Source of the DNA: Xanthobacteraceae bacterium
GTDB lineage: Bacteria > Pseudomonadota > Alphaproteobacteria > Rhizobiales > Xanthobacteraceae
Assembly: GCA_030043175.1 (NCBI GenBank)
Contig: JASHYD010000199.1
Location: 1-6,144 of the forward strand
Direction: 5' to 3'
Length of the DNA: 6,144 bases
How positions within the stretch are numbered: position 1 is the first letter of the stretch; every line of letters begins with the position of its first letter. Both the position numbers and the translations under genes were made by a program. The notes under the pieces were generated by a model that was not told the DNA's origin, ran no database searches, and was given only the letters and a program-made list of their open reading frames with translations. This document shows positions 5,117 to 6,144 of this stretch, piece by piece.

Positions 5117-5124
5117 CTAGAAAG

Positions 5125-6075
5125 ATGGCGCTCGTCGTAGCACGCGACCTGGTCAAACGCTTTGGCAGCCTGACCGCGGTCGATAAAGTTTCGTTTTCGG
5201 TGAACAGGGGCGAGGTCGTTGGCTTTCTGGGGCCGAACGGCGCCGGCAAATCGACCGCGATGAGGATCATCAGCGGCTTCATGGAGCCCACCTCCGGCCA
5301 GGCGTGGATCGACGGTCACGACAGCCACGCTGACCCGATTGCCGCCCGCCGACATCTCGGATACCTGCCGGAAGGGGCGCCCGCATACGCGGACATGACG
5401 GTCGCCGCGTTCCTTGAGTTCATTGCCGCGATGCACGGAATGGCGAAGCCGAAGGCCAATGCGCGGCTTGCCGAGCTCGTCGATCGCGTCGATCTCGCGG
5501 AAGTCTGGAATCAGCGCATCGAATCGCTCTCCAAGGGCTTCAAGCGCCGGGTCGCCATCGCGCAGGCGCTGGTCCACGACCCCGCCGCACTGATCCTTGA
5601 CGAGCCGACCGACGGCCTCGATCCCATTCAGAAATACGAAATGCGGGATCTGATCCGCTCAATCGCGCCAAAGAAAGCGATCATCATCTCGACGCACATT
5701 CTGGAAGAAGTTGAAGCGGTCTGCACCCGCGCCATCATCATCGCCAAGGGCCGTTTGCTTGCCGATGCCACGCCGGCCGAATTGCTGGCGCGCGCGCCGA
5801 GCAATGGCACCCTCGCGCTCGCGCTTTCTACTGCCGACCCGCAAGGGGCGATTGATATTCTTTCGAAGCATCCGGGCGTCGGACACGTCGATGTCGTCCA
5901 ACGCGTCAATGGCGTCACCCGGATCGCAATCCGAATTGCAAAGAGTCAACCCTCACCCGACGAGATAACGAGCCTGCTCGGCCGGTCGAACGTCGCGGTC
6001 ACCGAATTCTACATGGAACGCGCGAAGCTCGACGACGTGTTCCGCGAGATCACAGGCCACGGTGCGGAGAACTGA
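5125..6075 (+). CDS. ABC-2 type exporter ATP-binding protein, GldA-like
   Basis: The product is 316 residues and hydrolyses ATP to power a membrane exporter. Motifs in order: Walker A GPNGAGKST (36-44); GYLPEGAPAYADMTV (79-93), where E83 stands at the usual Q-loop position as in Gld-type ATPases; signature LSKGF (135-139) in place of LSGGQ, also typical of this branch; Walker B ALILDE (155-160); D-loop GLDP (164-167); and H-loop STH with H191. A C-terminal domain of about 100 residues ending FYMERAKLDDVFREITGHG is the usual tail of ABC-2 drug/polysaccharide/gliding-type ATPases. The start at 5125 has AGGAG at proper spacing and the protein then begins at the first strand (MALVVARDLVKRFGSLTAVD). 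The permease gene starts 1 nt after the stop, so the two are co-transcribed. The exported substrate cannot be read from the ATPase. The 'gliding' label is a homology label: most alphaproteobacteria carrying this set do not glide. Confidence 0.93.
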   Translation: MALVVARDLVKRFGSLTAVDKVSFSVNRGEVVGFLGPNGAGKSTAMRIISGFMEPTSGQAWIDGHDSHADPIAARRHLGYLPEGAPAYADMTVAAFLEFIAAMHGMAKPKANARLAELVDRVDLAEVWNQRIESLSKGFKRRVAIAQALVHDPAALILDEPTDGLDPIQKYEMRDLIRSIAPKKAIIISTHILEEVEAVCTRAIIIAKGRLLADATPAELLARAPSNGTLALALSTADPQGAIDILSKHPGVGHVDVVQRVNGVTRIAIRIAKSQPSPDEITSLLGRSNVAVTEFYMERAKLDDVFREITGHGAEN

Positions 6076-6076
6076 C

Positions 6077-6144
6077 ATGCGACCGGCATTCATTGTATTT
6101 CGGCGTGAATTCGCCGCTTATTTCGCGACCCCGGTGGCAGCCGT
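6077..6144 (+). CDS. ABC-2 type permease, GldF-like, N-terminal fragment (runs off right edge)
   Basis: ATG at 6077 begins 1 nt after the ATPase stop (tgaCatg), and 22 complete codons are visible: MRPAFIVFRREFAAYFATPV then AA. The 'FRREFAAYFATPVA' pattern, a short basic cytoplasmic start leading into the first membrane helix, is the standard opening of ABC-2/GldF-like permeases. These partner GldA-like ATPases and are commonly followed by a GldG-type auxiliary protein. No separate ribosome site is needed if translation is coupled; the purine-rich end of the ATPase gene (ggtgcggagaac) may act as one. The assignment rests on a short stretch plus strong operon context. Confidence 0.82.
   Translation, partial: MRPAFIVFRREFAAYFATPVAA

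Larger units (their letters stand above)
4324..5124. other. Long gene-poor stretch ahead of the ABC exporter operon
   Basis: About 800 bp without a recognisable intact gene. Long minus-strand frames (4247-4705, and 4924-5577 extending into the ATPase gene) are basic and featureless. The plus frame upstream of the ATPase start (4861-5124) lacks a ribosome site and any ABC-like sequence, and is not counted as part of that protein. Two details stand out: a short protein-like run at 4628-4729, and an inverted repeat at 5066-5091. I could not identify the promoter of the ABC operon with confidence. Confidence 0.5.

Noticed and set aside
4861..5124. 88-residue N-terminal extension of the ABC ATPase
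   Set aside because: Not ABC-like, no ribosome site at 4861, and the internal ATG at 5125 has AGGAG and the normal family start.
4924..5577. 217-codon minus-strand frame opposite the ATPase
   Set aside because: Shadow of a strongly supported gene.
1..6144. CRISPR array, tRNA/rRNA genes, riboswitch, phage or defence system
   Set aside because: No regularly spaced repeats, no tRNA or rRNA signature and no defence or phage domain could be seen on either strand.

Overview
The window looks like a piece of an alphaproteobacterial chromosome, most likely from the Bradyrhizobium/Rhodopseudomonas side of the Rhizobiales. This rests on moderately high GC, the look of the protein families, an H-NS/HvrA-type nucleoid protein with a YRNPENPSETWAGRG hook, and a Gld-type ABC exporter operon. 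Taxonomy is inferred from protein style only; there is no rRNA or tRNA in the window.

Layout from left to right: (1) 1-203, minus strand, is the N-terminal part of a secreted alpha/beta-hydrolase-domain protein that runs off the left edge. (2) 204-900 has no intact gene; it holds a short trace of possible decayed minus-strand coding sequence and an 18-bp near-perfect palindrome. (3) About 905-1635, plus strand, is a TauE/SafE-family (DUF81) membrane exporter broken by at least five frame changes. (4) 1636-2028, minus strand, is an intact AhpD/carboxymuconolactone-decarboxylase-like protein. (5) 2131-3036, plus strand, is an intact amidohydrolase-2 enzyme resembling 2-pyrone-4,6-dicarboxylate hydrolase, divergent from gene 4 across 102 bp that carry a tandem imperfect direct repeat; a hairpin terminator follows it. 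(6) 3037-3514 is apparently non-coding. (7) 3515-3883, minus strand, is an H-NS-family nucleoid protein with a clear TATAAT promoter box. (8) 3947-5124 is mostly gene-free, with one doubtful small ORF (4126-4323), a possible coding remnant, and an inverted repeat just ahead of the next operon. (9) 5125-6075, plus strand, is a GldA-like ABC ATPase, followed after 1 nt by the start of its ABC-2 permease partner (6077 to the right edge).

Functionally there are two coherent units. The divergent CMD-like/PDC-hydrolase-like pair suggests breakdown of an aromatic-derived lactone or dicarboxylate, probably under one shared regulator binding the 23-bp-spaced repeats. The ATPase-permease pair is the head of an ABC-2 export operon of the GldA/GldF type. 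Intact or edge-truncated coding sequence covers slightly under half of the window, which is low for a bacterium. Together with the broken exporter and scattered coding traces, this suggests a locus undergoing gene loss. I did not find a convincing new defence, mobile or RNA system here.
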